39,483 bases of DNA from Desulfobacula sp. (GTDB lineage Bacteria; Desulfobacterota; Desulfobacteria; Desulfobacterales; Desulfobacteraceae), in the NCBI GenBank assembly GCA_021647625.1, contig JAKIUJ010000016.1:1-39483 (forward strand). Reading direction: 5' to 3'. The notes under the pieces were generated by a model. It did no database searches. It saw only the letters and a program-made list of their open reading frames with translations, and was not told where the DNA came from. Numbering within the stretch: the stretch's first letter is position 1; the number at the start of each line of letters is the position of its first letter. Positions 15,475 to 23,337 of the stretch are shown here, in pieces. Both the position numbers and the translations under genes were made by a program.

Positions 15475-17679
15475 ATGAGAATCTCTTTATCAAAAAAATT
15501 ATTCATTTTTATTTTCATCAGCCTGGCTTTTATCATCCTGCCATTGTTTTTTATTGCCAGAGCCTCTCTAAATCAGTTTGGATCGTATGCCTATGATGTA
15601 AATGAAAAACAGATCAAAAAATCTTCCCGGTTTTACATGGCGAGCATTGCTGAAGAGCAGGCAAAAACATATGACGAGATTTTTGAAAAGATAAGTATTG
15701 CTTCATCCCTTATGGGCCATCAACTCACACAGATTTATCAGCAAATGGACGGGCGAAGTCAATCCAGTCCACATCGTGTGGTTCCTTTAACAAAAAAACC
15801 GGAAAACGGGATTTTTTATACCCCGCACTATGAACCGGTGATAATGGCTTTTTGGGGGGATGATAAGATATCCCCAGAGATTGAGATTGAATTAGGTGCT
15901 TTATCGCAATTTATGCCGACATTGATGGAAGCCAAAGAAAAAATTCATGAAAGCCTTGCTGTTCACATTATTACGATCTCCGGTATCGGGTGTTATTATA
16001 CCACTAATTCCTTAGCAAAGACGGCTTGCTATCATCTTCCCCCTGTTTCCGAGTTTGATTTAAGACAAGGAGAACCTGTGACATTGTTTACCCGGTCTAA
16101 TACTCGGTATTTTGACACAAAATGGACCGGAATTTACAAGGATGATGTGATCGATGGGTTGGTGATCACGGCATCCACACCCATTTATGATTCAAACAAT
16201 CAATTTAAAGGGATAACTGGAATTGATATTTCTGTGGACTATATCACTAAAAATTTAATTGGAAATACCGCAAGGGTGGACGGCATTGATGAAAGTATCC
16301 TTTTTTCGTTCTTATTAAATCAAGATGGGAAAATAATTGCGTTTCCCCGGGAGTTTTTACCTCTTTTCGGGCTGGATGTTGATTTTAGACAATTTAAAAA
16401 TTCAAGCGATATTTTCAATTATAAATTGAGTGACTCAAAAATATCCGCTATTCGAAATACGGAAAATTTGATCACCCCAACCCGGCATGGAATAATTGAT
16501 GTACAGATTGAAAAAGAAAATTATCTTATGGCTGTAGGTTCTTTGAATTCGGTTGGATGGCATCTGGTGTGTGTTGCAAAGGAATCTGATTTAACCGCAT
16601 CTTTAGAAAAGACAGGAAAGGCCCTGGAAAAGAGTTTAACGACAATATGGCGGGATTTTTTGGGGTATTTCGGTTTCATTTTATTGGCGCTGATTTTCTT
16701 TGTGTTAACTGCAATCAGGGTTTTTATTATGCCCATTCGCGATTTTATTGATGCAACAAAAAAAGTATCCAAAGGAGATTTTACTTTAACATTGGATACA
16801 AATCGAACAGATGAAATCGGGCAATTGGCGCGGTCTTTTAATCTGATGGTTAAAAAATTAAAATTATCCGAAAATATTGAAAGAGAGCATGCCAATGAAC
16901 TTGAAAACAGGATACTATCGCGTACAGCCGAGCTTGAAAAGACCAATACCCAATTGAATCAGATTAAAGACAGCCTTGAGAAAATTATTACAAAAAGAAC
17001 GGTTCAACTTAGAAAATTAAACGAACACCTGGTCTATTCCGAGGAGACAGCAAGAAAAGCCATTGCATCTGATCTTCATGACAGTGTGACACAAAGTCTG
17101 GCCATGTGTATATCAAAGCTTAAGGATATACAGGAATCCGATACGCAAATGGATAAAGAGAATTTATTGCCTGTGCAGGAATATATAGAGCAAGCGGTAA
17201 GAGAAATTCGATCGCTTATCTACCAATTGAGTCCGCCTGTACTGGATGATTTTGATATTGATATTGCTTTGGGCTTTCTTATTGAAGAGACAAATATCAA
17301 ACATTGCAGTAAGTTATCATATGTCAATAATATCGAGTCTTCAATAAAAATGGAACAGTCCGTCAAAGTAACTCTATATAGAGCTGTAAGTGAACTGATT
17401 ATCAATATTATCAAGCATGCAAAAACAAAAACAGGCAGGGTTTCGATTGCATATACCAAAGGAATTATCAAGCTGACTGTTACAGATCAGGGCATTGGGT
17501 TTGATGTTAAATCAATAATAAATATCGAAACATCCGGGTTTGGCTTGAACAGTATCGCAGAGAGAATGGAAAATTTCGGAGGAAAGATTGAAGTTGAATC
17601 TACCCCCGGCACAGGAACATATATTTGCTTGACTCTGCCGGTTCAAATGCATAAAAAGTTTATAAATGAAAATGATTAA
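15475..17679 (+). CDS. Membrane sensor kinase, Cache-HAMP-HisKA_3 (NarX/LiaS type)
   Basis: The 734-residue protein has an N-terminal membrane segment (residues 10-30), a large extracytoplasmic region of about 360 residues with dCache features (SASTPIYDSNNQFKGITGID is a typical stretch, reading as ITASTPIYDSNNQFKGITG here), and a second membrane segment near 395-417. A HAMP domain follows (MPIRDFIDATKKVSKGDF), then a coiled coil, HisKA_3 with the phospho-accepting His535 in AIASDLHDSVTQSLA, and an ATPase domain (ELIINIIKHA, DQGIGFD, GFGLNSIAERM). Kinases of this class pair with NarL-type regulators, and one follows with a 14-nt overlap. The ligand is probably a small molecule in the periplasm. 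The gene diverges from the Roadblock/GTPase operon. Confidence 0.92.
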   Translation: MRISLSKKLFIFIFISLAFIILPLFFIARASLNQFGSYAYDVNEKQIKKSSRFYMASIAEEQAKTYDEIFEKISIASSLMGHQLTQIYQQMDGRSQSSPHRVVPLTKKPENGIFYTPHYEPVIMAFWGDDKISPEIEIELGALSQFMPTLMEAKEKIHESLAVHIITISGIGCYYTTNSLAKTACYHLPPVSEFDLRQGEPVTLFTRSNTRYFDTKWTGIYKDDVIDGLVITASTPIYDSNNQFKGITGIDISVDYITKNLIGNTARVDGIDESILFSFLLNQDGKIIAFPREFLPLFGLDVDFRQFKNSSDIFNYKLSDSKISAIRNTENLITPTRHGIIDVQIEKENYLMAVGSLNSVGWHLVCVAKESDLTASLEKTGKALEKSLTTIWRDFLGYFGFILLALIFFVLTAIRVFIMPIRDFIDATKKVSKGDFTLTLDTNRTDEIGQLARSFNLMVKKLKLSENIEREHANELENRILSRTAELEKTNTQLNQIKDSLEKIITKRTVQLRKLNEHLVYSEETARKAIASDLHDSVTQSLAMCISKLKDIQESDTQMDKENLLPVQEYIEQAVREIRSLIYQLSPPVLDDFDIDIALGFLIEETNIKHCSKLSYVNNIESSIKMEQSVKVTLYRAVSELIINIIKHAKTKTGRVSIAYTKGIIKLTVTDQGIGFDVKSIINIETSGFGLNSIAERMENFGGKIEVESTPGTGTYICLTLPVQMHKKFINEND

Positions 17680-18358
17680 AATTGTCATAGCAGATGATCA
17701 CAGTATTTTGCAGCATGGGCTCTGTAATTCGTTGGAATTGGAGAAAAATATTGTGGTTGCTGGTAAAGCAGAATCCGGTTATGAGGCCATTGAACTTGCT
17801 AAAAAATTCAGACCGGATATGGTGATCATGGATGTCAGTATGCCGGGGCTCAACGGTATAGAGGCGACTAAGCAGATTCTTAAGCTATATCCGGTAATTA
17901 AGGTTATGGCGCTGTCCATGCATACAGAAAGAATATATATAGCAGGAATGATGCAAGCCGGTGCATCCGGTTATATTTTAAAATCATGTTCATTTAATGA
18001 GTTGCTTGCCGGTATCCATGCCATAATATCCGGTGAATGTTATTTTTGTAGAGAAGTGAAGCATTTGGTTGGGGGTGTAAATAATGATAATGTTGATGAT
18101 CCGCCCGCATCTGTTTTTTCTTTGTTATCTAAAAGAGAGCGTGAAATTTTGCAATTAATTGCTGAAGGCGCTAAAAGCCGGCGAATTGCAGAGAAGCTGA
18201 AAATCAGTGTGAAAACCGTCGATAACCATCGGACCCGCTTGAAAATGAAATTGAATATTCACAGTATTGCCGAGCTAACTAAATTTGCGATAGCTGAAGG
18301 GTTGACGTCTCCTGCCATATCACCTTGTTTATCTAAATTTGTGAAAAAAAATACATAA
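17666..18358 (+). CDS. NarL/FixJ-type response regulator
   Basis: The 230-residue protein has a receiver domain (IVIADDHSIL; acceptor Asp56 in VIMDVSMPGLNG; conserved Lys in SGYILKS) and a C-terminal LuxR-type helix-turn-helix (LSKREREILQLIAEGAKSRR, then ISVKTVDNHRTRLKMKL). It should be phosphorylated by the kinase whose gene it overlaps by 14 nt and bind DNA as a dimer. The palindrome and inverted repeats directly downstream (18382-18467) are candidate targets, as is the inverted repeat upstream of the kinase. An alternative start two codons later is possible. The C-terminal 20 residues beyond the helix-turn-helix are unremarkable. Confidence 0.95.
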   Translation: MKMIKIVIADDHSILQHGLCNSLELEKNIVVAGKAESGYEAIELAKKFRPDMVIMDVSMPGLNGIEATKQILKLYPVIKVMALSMHTERIYIAGMMQAGASGYILKSCSFNELLAGIHAIISGECYFCREVKHLVGGVNNDNVDDPPASVFSLLSKREREILQLIAEGAKSRRIAEKLKISVKTVDNHRTRLKMKLNIHSIAELTKFAIAEGLTSPAISPCLSKFVKKNT

Positions 18359-18381
18359 AAATATAACCTGTTTTTCACAAT

Positions 18382-18440
18382 TGATTTATTGGTGTAACAA
18401 CTATATATTCGTTTTTATAGAAAATATATCCAATAAATCA
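18382..18440. repeat. 11-bp inverted repeat downstream of the NarL-type gene
   Basis: TGATTTATTGG at 18382-18392 is perfectly inverted as CCAATAAATCA at 18430-18440, with AT-rich partly complementary sequence between. No T tract follows, so it is not a classic terminator. It may be a hairpin in the mRNA 3' end or a binding site. Confidence 0.55.
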
Positions 18441-18449
18441 GATAGATAC

Positions 18450-18467
18450 AAAATCTTGCAAGATTTT
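18450..18467. promoter_or_regulatory. Perfect 18-bp palindrome, candidate operator
   Basis: AAAATCTTGCAAGATTTT reads the same on both strands. It ends 19 bases before the GG of the sigma-54-like promoter at 18487. A dimeric regulator, such as the NarL-type protein just upstream or a sigma-54 activator, could bind here. Confidence 0.55.
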
Positions 18468-18486
18468 ACAAAGCAATCGTAGGAAT

Positions 18487-18500
18487 GGTATGCTCCTTGC
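18487..18500 (+). promoter_or_regulatory. Sigma-54-like -24/-12 promoter
   Basis: TGGTATGCTCCTTGCT has GG at 18487-18488 and GC at 18499-18500, exactly ten bases apart, within a good match to TGGCAC-N5-TTGC. It is about 95 bp upstream of the small membrane-protein gene at 18597. Confidence 0.6.
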
Positions 18501-18596
18501 TATATAGTCTTAATAGTAATTGTTAGGACAGTCAGCCTTTCATATTAAAAAGTAAACTGGACAATCATTGCATATTGATAACATTTAAGGGTTTTT

Positions 18597-18860
18597 ATGA
18601 AATATATATTTTTAGCAGGTTCTATTATTTTCGGTATCGCAGGTATATCTCAAGCGATGGATGCATTCAGGGTAGAGGGATTCAAAGAGTTTGGCTCCTC
18701 TCCTGTAGTGTTTGATTTTCAATACTTAACGGTTTCTTTAACAACGGCTCCGGGATTTGTGAGAATCTTGATACTGAGTTTGGGTTTTTTTATCCTCTAC
18801 CTGATCTGGCACAAACTTAAGGGTTTGGGTATTGGGAAGGTATCTGAGTATTCCTGTTGA
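18597..18860 (+). CDS. Small membrane protein of unknown function
   Basis: The 87-residue product starts with a hydrophobic segment, YIFLAGSIIFGIAGISQAMD, which could be a signal peptide or a membrane anchor. A polar loop of about 30 residues follows, then a strong membrane segment (RILILSLGFFILYLIW) and a short basic tail. I do not recognise a family. The ATG follows AAGGG. It stands alone behind a sigma-54-like promoter and a perfect palindrome, suggesting conditional expression. It converges with the hydrogenase large-subunit gene, about 100 bp away. Hypothetical, but the hydrophobic pattern and promoter support a real gene. Confidence 0.6.
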   Translation: MKYIFLAGSIIFGIAGISQAMDAFRVEGFKEFGSSPVVFDFQYLTVSLTTAPGFVRILILSLGFFILYLIWHKLKGLGIGKVSEYSC

Positions 18861-18962
18861 GTGGGAATATCGAGCATTATTGCTCCTCATCATCCGGAGT
18901 CTATGATGATATGATCCTTCATTAATGAACAATACGTTGTGCCTTACCGTGTATCTATTGCC

Positions 18963-20417
18963 TTATGACTGACAGATGCGTTCATAGCGAATGTTCTTGC
19001 CGTTTGAATCAACGATATTAAGATTTATGAAACTGCCACCATCCAGGCGGTGCGTTGCGCAGGAAATTCAGGGGTCATAGGCCCGGACAGCCATTTCCAC
19101 CCGGTTCAAAATGCCTTCATCGATTTTTCCATTTTTGATTAATAGCCTTGCTGACTGTTCCACACTCATACTGATTGGTGCCAGATTATGTGTGGTGCCG
19201 ACAATCATATTAGCGGTAACAATGCACCCATTATCATCTGTTGTATAATCGTGAATTAATGTTCCCCGGGGTGCCTCTACATGGCCTACTCCCCGGCCGG
19301 CCTGGGGCATAACATTCAATCTGTGTTTGCCACCGGTAATATCATTGTTTTCAAGAAGTTCTTTTGTTTTTTCGCAGGCATAAACAAGCTCTATCAGCCG
19401 TGCCCAGTGATAGAGCAGGGTATGTTGCGCCGGTCGTCCGAAATTATTTCTGAACACTTCGAGTTCTTTTTGGGCAATAGGGGTTGAGATGCCGTCGCAT
19501 ACATTGATCCTGGCAAGACAATTGGATCGATATATACCTTTGGGGGTGTCAAGATCCATGGAAAATCCTTCTTCCCAGGATTTGGCATAGGGGAATTTCC
19601 CATAGGAGACATCAACTACATGTTCTCCAATATGATCAAGATAGGAAAAAGCATTAAAGTCATTAAAAGATCCATCCGGTTTCATCAGACGAATATCACC
19701 ATCGTAAAAATTGAGAGAACCGTCATTTCCAACAGTTCCGATAAATCCGGTGTTAATGGTGCCAAGGCTGGTCATTTCATCAGGATATCTGGGAAAGATA
19801 TTCTCTTTGGCATATGCAATGGTGAACTTGGCAAAGTCCAATAATTCCCTGGAATCGTTGAGAAGACTCCGGCGCTGGCTTTCAGACATGGATTTTGAAA
19901 ATCCACCCGGGACTGCAGCAACTGGGTGAATCACCTTGCCTGCAAATTTTTCCATCATCATCTGACCCAGTTGCCGCATTTTTATCACCCGTTTTGCCAA
20001 ATCAGGAGCAGCTTTTGCTATACCAATAACGTTTCTGACGGAATAATCCGAATCCGGACCCATAATAAAATCCGGGCCGGCCAGAAAATAAAAATGTAGA
20101 ATTTTATCATGAATATGGGCCATATTTTGCATACATTCTCGAAGCATGTGGCCGGCCGGTGCAACTTTCGCATTAAAACAGCCATCTACAGCTTTTGTAG
20201 ATGCCAGGTGATGGTGCCAGGGGCAGATGCCGCAGATACGTGTGACAATGCGGGTTACCTCTTCGGCCGGCTTGCCCTGTACATATTTTTCAAACCCGCG
20301 AATGCTGCTAAAGTGGGTAATCGTTTTATCTACGTTCCCCTGATCATCAAGTTCTATTTTGATGCTTGCATGCCCCTCAATTCTTGAAAGCGGCTGGATA
20401 TGGATTGTATTTCCCAT
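18963..20417 (-). CDS. mvhA: [NiFe(Se)] hydrogenase large subunit, MvhA/VhuA-like selenoprotein
   Basis: This is the catalytic subunit of a group 3 (Mvh/Vhu, F420-non-reducing type) hydrogenase. The first nickel motif is RICGIC (Cys62, Cys65). The frame meets TGA at 19068-19070 right after RAYDP. Reading through gives DP-U-ISCATH, the second nickel motif DPCxxCxxH with selenocysteine (residue 450) in place of the first Cys, and 28 further residues before TAA at 18963-18965. That tail is the expected peptide removed by the maturation protease after nickel insertion, and a protease gene lies just upstream. The full length is 484 residues; stopping at the TGA would remove half of the nickel site. 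In methanogens such as Methanococcus, VhuU carries DPUxxC as a separate small peptide; here the two are one chain. The ATG directly follows the mvhG stop codon. Confidence 0.93.
19036..19070 (-). promoter_or_regulatory. Selenocysteine UGA and candidate bacterial SECIS hairpin
   Basis: On the minus strand, 22 nt after the UGA (19068-19070), CCGCC (19050-19046) pairs with GGTGG (19040-19036), including one G-U pair, around the loop TGGAT. A G in the first two loop bases and this distance from the UGA agree with known bacterial SECIS rules. The stem is short, so a folding check is needed. Confidence 0.6.
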
Positions 20418-21413
20418 CTATTTATTTGACTCCTTTTTGCAGATTAAGCGGTTGTGGGCACCCGAAAACCGTAACAAACTGTCTCTATCCGGCAGGGTGT
20501 TTATGTCAATACCATTGCTTGCAAGCGCATTGAGCATGTCTAAAAGTTGGTTGCCATCCTGTTTTACAGGCCCGTAACACCCTCTACAAGGCACCCTGGC
20601 ACCCAGGCATCTTGGTATTCCTCCATTATTTTTGGCATACTCGTCGGAATAGCTGCTGGAATATCCACCGGAACATCCATCGGAACATCCGGCTTTTGTG
20701 ACCGGACCGGAACATAAGTAACCCTGTTCAAGGAGACATTCCATTTCATCGATGGGCTTTTGGGGGTCAAACTGTGGTGTCGTAATAAAGCGTTTAATTT
20801 GTTTGATATTGCCTTTGCCTTTTCGGATTGTTGGACAGGTATCACAAACACTTCTAAACGGCAGTTTTAATTTATCTCCCCTGAGTAACGCAAAAATGGC
20901 GCCCCCAATCTGATCCGGGTGGGGCGGGCATCCTGGCAGATAAATATCTACTTTTATGTGTTCGTCCAATGCATAACATCTATCCAGAAGCTTTGGCACG
21001 CCATTGAAAGGAATTGTTGCACCGGGCTTTGTACTCTTGGTGGTGTAGTATTGATCAAGCAGATCTTCAGTAGTAAAGGCATTGGCCATGGCTGGAATAC
21101 CGCCATGGGTGGCACAGGTTCCTAAACTTATTAAAACGTCACATTTCTTGCGCATCTCAGTGGCAATTGCAAGGTGGTCTTCATTCCTGATGCCACCTGA
21201 GACTATCCCCGCAGCAGCATGTGGGATATCGATGGCTGATTTTTCTCCTAATTGTCCATAATACTTATGATCCATGAGGATCGGAAAATGGACAAAATCA
21301 AGTTTTGGCAAGAGGTCTAAAAGTGTTTCTCCAATATTAAGGAGGGCGATTTCACATCCGGAACAGGCGTTGAGGCATTCACCGGCAATTTTTAATAAAC
21401 TATCATTTTCCAT
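20418..21413 (-). CDS. mvhG: [NiFe] hydrogenase small subunit, MvhG/VhuG-like
   Basis: The 331-residue protein carries the electron-transferring iron-sulfur clusters that partner the large subunit. The N-terminal proximal-cluster motif is visible in GECLNACSGCEIALLNIGE, followed by SLGTCATHGGIPA and DIYLPGCPPHPDQI, which match MvhG/FrhG small subunits. Further cysteines lie in CDTCP, YLCSGPVTKAGCSDGC and RVPCRGCYGP and would bind the medial and distal clusters. No Tat signal is present, so the enzyme is cytosolic, as in group 3. The stop codon abuts the mvhA start. No mvhD or hdrABC gene is seen within the window, so the electron acceptor is not defined by context. Confidence 0.93.
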   Translation of the reverse strand: MENDSLLKIAGECLNACSGCEIALLNIGETLLDLLPKLDFVHFPILMDHKYYGQLGEKSAIDIPHAAAGIVSGGIRNEDHLAIATEMRKKCDVLISLGTCATHGGIPAMANAFTTEDLLDQYYTTKSTKPGATIPFNGVPKLLDRCYALDEHIKVDIYLPGCPPHPDQIGGAIFALLRGDKLKLPFRSVCDTCPTIRKGKGNIKQIKRFITTPQFDPQKPIDEMECLLEQGYLCSGPVTKAGCSDGCSGGYSSSYSDEYAKNNGGIPRCLGARVPCRGCYGPVKQDGNQLLDMLNALASNGIDINTLPDRDSLLRFSGAHNRLICKKESNK

Positions 21414-21441
21414 CTGTTTTTATCACTCTTTAGGTTTTTAT

Positions 21442-21597
21442 ATGTAGTGTTTGAACGAAAACCCACCCATCTGCTTCGTTGCTGCAAAATCCTGAAATCC
21501 TCATGTACAGTAGTACACTCCGGTTTCAGGATTTCTTGCGCCTTGCATATGGGCAACTTTTCGCCCAAACACGGGTTTTCGGTCAGGCACTATGTAA
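21442..21597. repeat. Complete ~155-bp palindromic repeat (copy B)
   Basis: The ends are imperfect inverted repeats: ATGTAGTGTTTGAACG..AACCC at 21442-21464 and GGGTTTTCGGTCAGGCACTA within 21573-21595. The centre is also palindromic (AATCCTGAAA ... TTTCAGGATT around GTACAGTAGTAC). It encodes nothing. It lies between the maturation protease gene and mvhG. Related pieces occur at 9058, 30628 and 37207. It resembles MITE/REP-like intergenic elements. Confidence 0.8.
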
Positions 21598-21609
21598 TAA
21601 TATTCAAAA

Positions 21610-22185
21610 TCAGTCTAATATTTGATGTTTTGTCAAAACCTCTGGTTTTTTGGGCAAACCTGTATGAAAATCATGGCTCTGCCCCATGGTAGTCTGTTTG
21701 ATGTTATTAATTTCATGAACAATCCAATCGCATGCTTTTTTTATGGCCTTTTGGGCAGCAGGGCTCAACCCAGGTGAGATTTCGTTGGGTATGGATGGTG
21801 TATGCATTCCCAATATTTTTACCTGTACACCCGATTCCATCAGCTGATCTAACAAATTTGACGATGGCGATTGATGAAGAGAAAAATCAGATTTCTTTTT
21901 TTTAGGAAAATCTGAAAGATTGATTTCGAAAACGTCACCTTCATTTTTTTTCTCAACCGTGATGGCATCAATAATCCAGAGAACTGCCGGCTTTTTTTCG
22001 GCAAGCAGTAAATCAAAAATAAAATCTCTGACTCCTGTTCCTGCATCCAGCGCTAGAACATCTTCCGAAATCGAATACTCAGCGTTCAGTCTCTTAATCA
22101 CTTCGGGTCCAAATCCATCGTTTCCAAATAAGGTATTCCCGCAGCCGAAAATAAGTATTTTTTTTGTATAAATTAAAGTATTCAT
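21610..22185 (-). CDS. Hydrogenase maturation protease (HyaD/HycI/FrcD family)
   Basis: These endopeptidases cut the C-terminal tail of the hydrogenase large subunit after nickel is inserted. The family signature is GCGNTLFGNDGFGPEVIKRL at the N-terminus, with the metal-binding Glu (in FGPEVI) and Asp (ALDAGTG) and the later His (LGMHTPS). The length, 191 residues, is slightly above the usual 150-175 because of a C-terminal tail of about 30 residues (QTTMGQSHDFHTGLPKKPEV). It is upstream of mvhG and mvhA on the same strand, separated from them by repeat copy B. Its likely substrate is the Sec-containing MvhA-like subunit, which keeps a 28-residue tail. The ATG at 22185 has only a weak ribosome site. 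Confidence 0.9.
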   Translation of the reverse strand: MNTLIYTKKILIFGCGNTLFGNDGFGPEVIKRLNAEYSISEDVLALDAGTGVRDFIFDLLLAEKKPAVLWIIDAITVEKKNEGDVFEINLSDFPKKKKSDFSLHQSPSSNLLDQLMESGVQVKILGMHTPSIPNEISPGLSPAAQKAIKKACDWIVHEINNIKQTTMGQSHDFHTGLPKKPEVLTKHQILD

Positions 22186-22403
22186 GTAACTTAAAGATAA
22201 TTTGCCTTTATTCTTTCATAGATGCCATTGGTATAGATTTTGTCCTTTTAATTGTCTGATATTAAAATACAATGAATGTATAGGAATGGTCAAATGGTAA
22301 AATTCCTTGATAGAATTTCTTTGGGGATACTCTTTTATCCAGCATTATTTCTTGACACTTTTTGGAAAGGGTGATAAAAATCGCCTTGTCTTTTTGAGAC
22401 TGT

Positions 22404-22480
22404 CGGGGCGTAGCGCAGTCTGGTAGCGCACTTGTCTGGGGGACAAGTGGTCGCAAGTTCAAATCTTGCCGTCCCGACCA
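22404..22480 (+). tRNA. tRNA-Pro (anticodon GGG)
   Basis: The 77-nt cloverleaf is complete. Acceptor CGGGGCG pairs with CGTCCCG (one G-T), the anticodon stem CTTGT/ACAAG encloses loop CTGGGGG with anticodon GGG, the T arm is GCAAG-TTCAAAT-CTTGC, and the CCA end is encoded. Confidence 0.96.
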
Positions 22481-22492
22481 CTTCATACCAAG

Positions 22493-22522
22493 GGTTTTCG
22501 GTTTTTACTGAAAGCCTTTTTT
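22493..22522 (+). terminator. Intrinsic terminator of tRNA-Pro
   Basis: GGTTTTC (22493-22499) pairs with GAAAGCC (22510-22516), extended by two inner pairs around TTTTTA and followed by six Ts (22517-22522), 12 bases after the tRNA. Confidence 0.8.
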
Positions 22523-23337
22523 AGGTTTTTCATTCTACTTTTCTTAGTTATCCCTACCACGAATGCTATTGCTACTCCCATTTCAATACTGGCCAAAGAT
22601 TGGAACGAACATGCAGTAACAGGCAGTCTGCCAATTTTTGCAGATACAGCAGATGGGCTCAATATTCGTTCAACTTATTACAATTAATCCGTATGGTTCC
22701 AGCAACAAGAATTTTCCACAGATCCATTCCAGGTCGCCCTGTTTTTGAATTGATCTTTTGGGGAATCATCGTTTCCAACAGCTTAAAAAAACTTCCTTGC
22801 GTAATTCAAGGTTGCAATAGATATGCTGAAGCCCTAAAAGAAATTTTGGGATTTCATGTCGATCTTAATCTGGTCGATAGGGGGCTGGCCGAAACTTAAT
22901 TGGGGTTCAAAAGTTTTACACAAAATCATCTCGAAGATTTACTGATTTTTCAAATTTTTAATTTGTTCGGTTTGCTCATGCCTCTTGAAATCACTTTTAA
23001 TTTTAATGGGTTACGCTATCATGACAGTGAATAAAAATCAATTATTAAATCATAATTGTTGAAAATCACAACTCAGTTTAAAGATGGTGACACCAGTATT
23101 GATGGGGCTTTTGTGATTTTAGTTCAAGCACTATTGAACCCAAAACTGGCTTAACCTTGTTTTACTTTTTTTGTGACGATCTTTATCTTTGATGTGTATT
23201 TTTTAAGAAATAAAAACTTCATATCTGTTATAAAAAATTGATTGCTTTAAGTCCAAAATAATTTATTATTACGGATATTTTACTATGTTAGCGGTCAGGG
23301 AAATATTGTTTAAGTCTTTTTCTAAGGATTCTCGCCA
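22523..23337 (+). other. 815-bp stretch without a convincing gene
   Basis: A frame reading FFRFFILLFLVIPTTNAIA, which is signal-peptide-like, runs to a stop at 22687. Another frame continues at 22690-22899 (VFELIFWGIIVSNSL, YAEALKEILGFHVDLNLVD). The two overlap in different frames and neither matches a family I know, so they may be remnants of a disrupted gene. The segment from 22900 to 23337 is AT-rich and empty apart from the AAGGA ribosome site of the next gene at 23324-23328. An 18-bp sequence at 22751-22768 resembles the operator sites found at 27388-27529 with one mismatch. No sigma-54 pair was found before the racemase gene. Confidence 0.5.

Noticed and set aside
22262-22486. Minus-strand ORF over the tRNA reading [18 protein letters not shown]
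   Set aside because: This is the well-known false protein produced by translating tRNA genes on the opposite strand.
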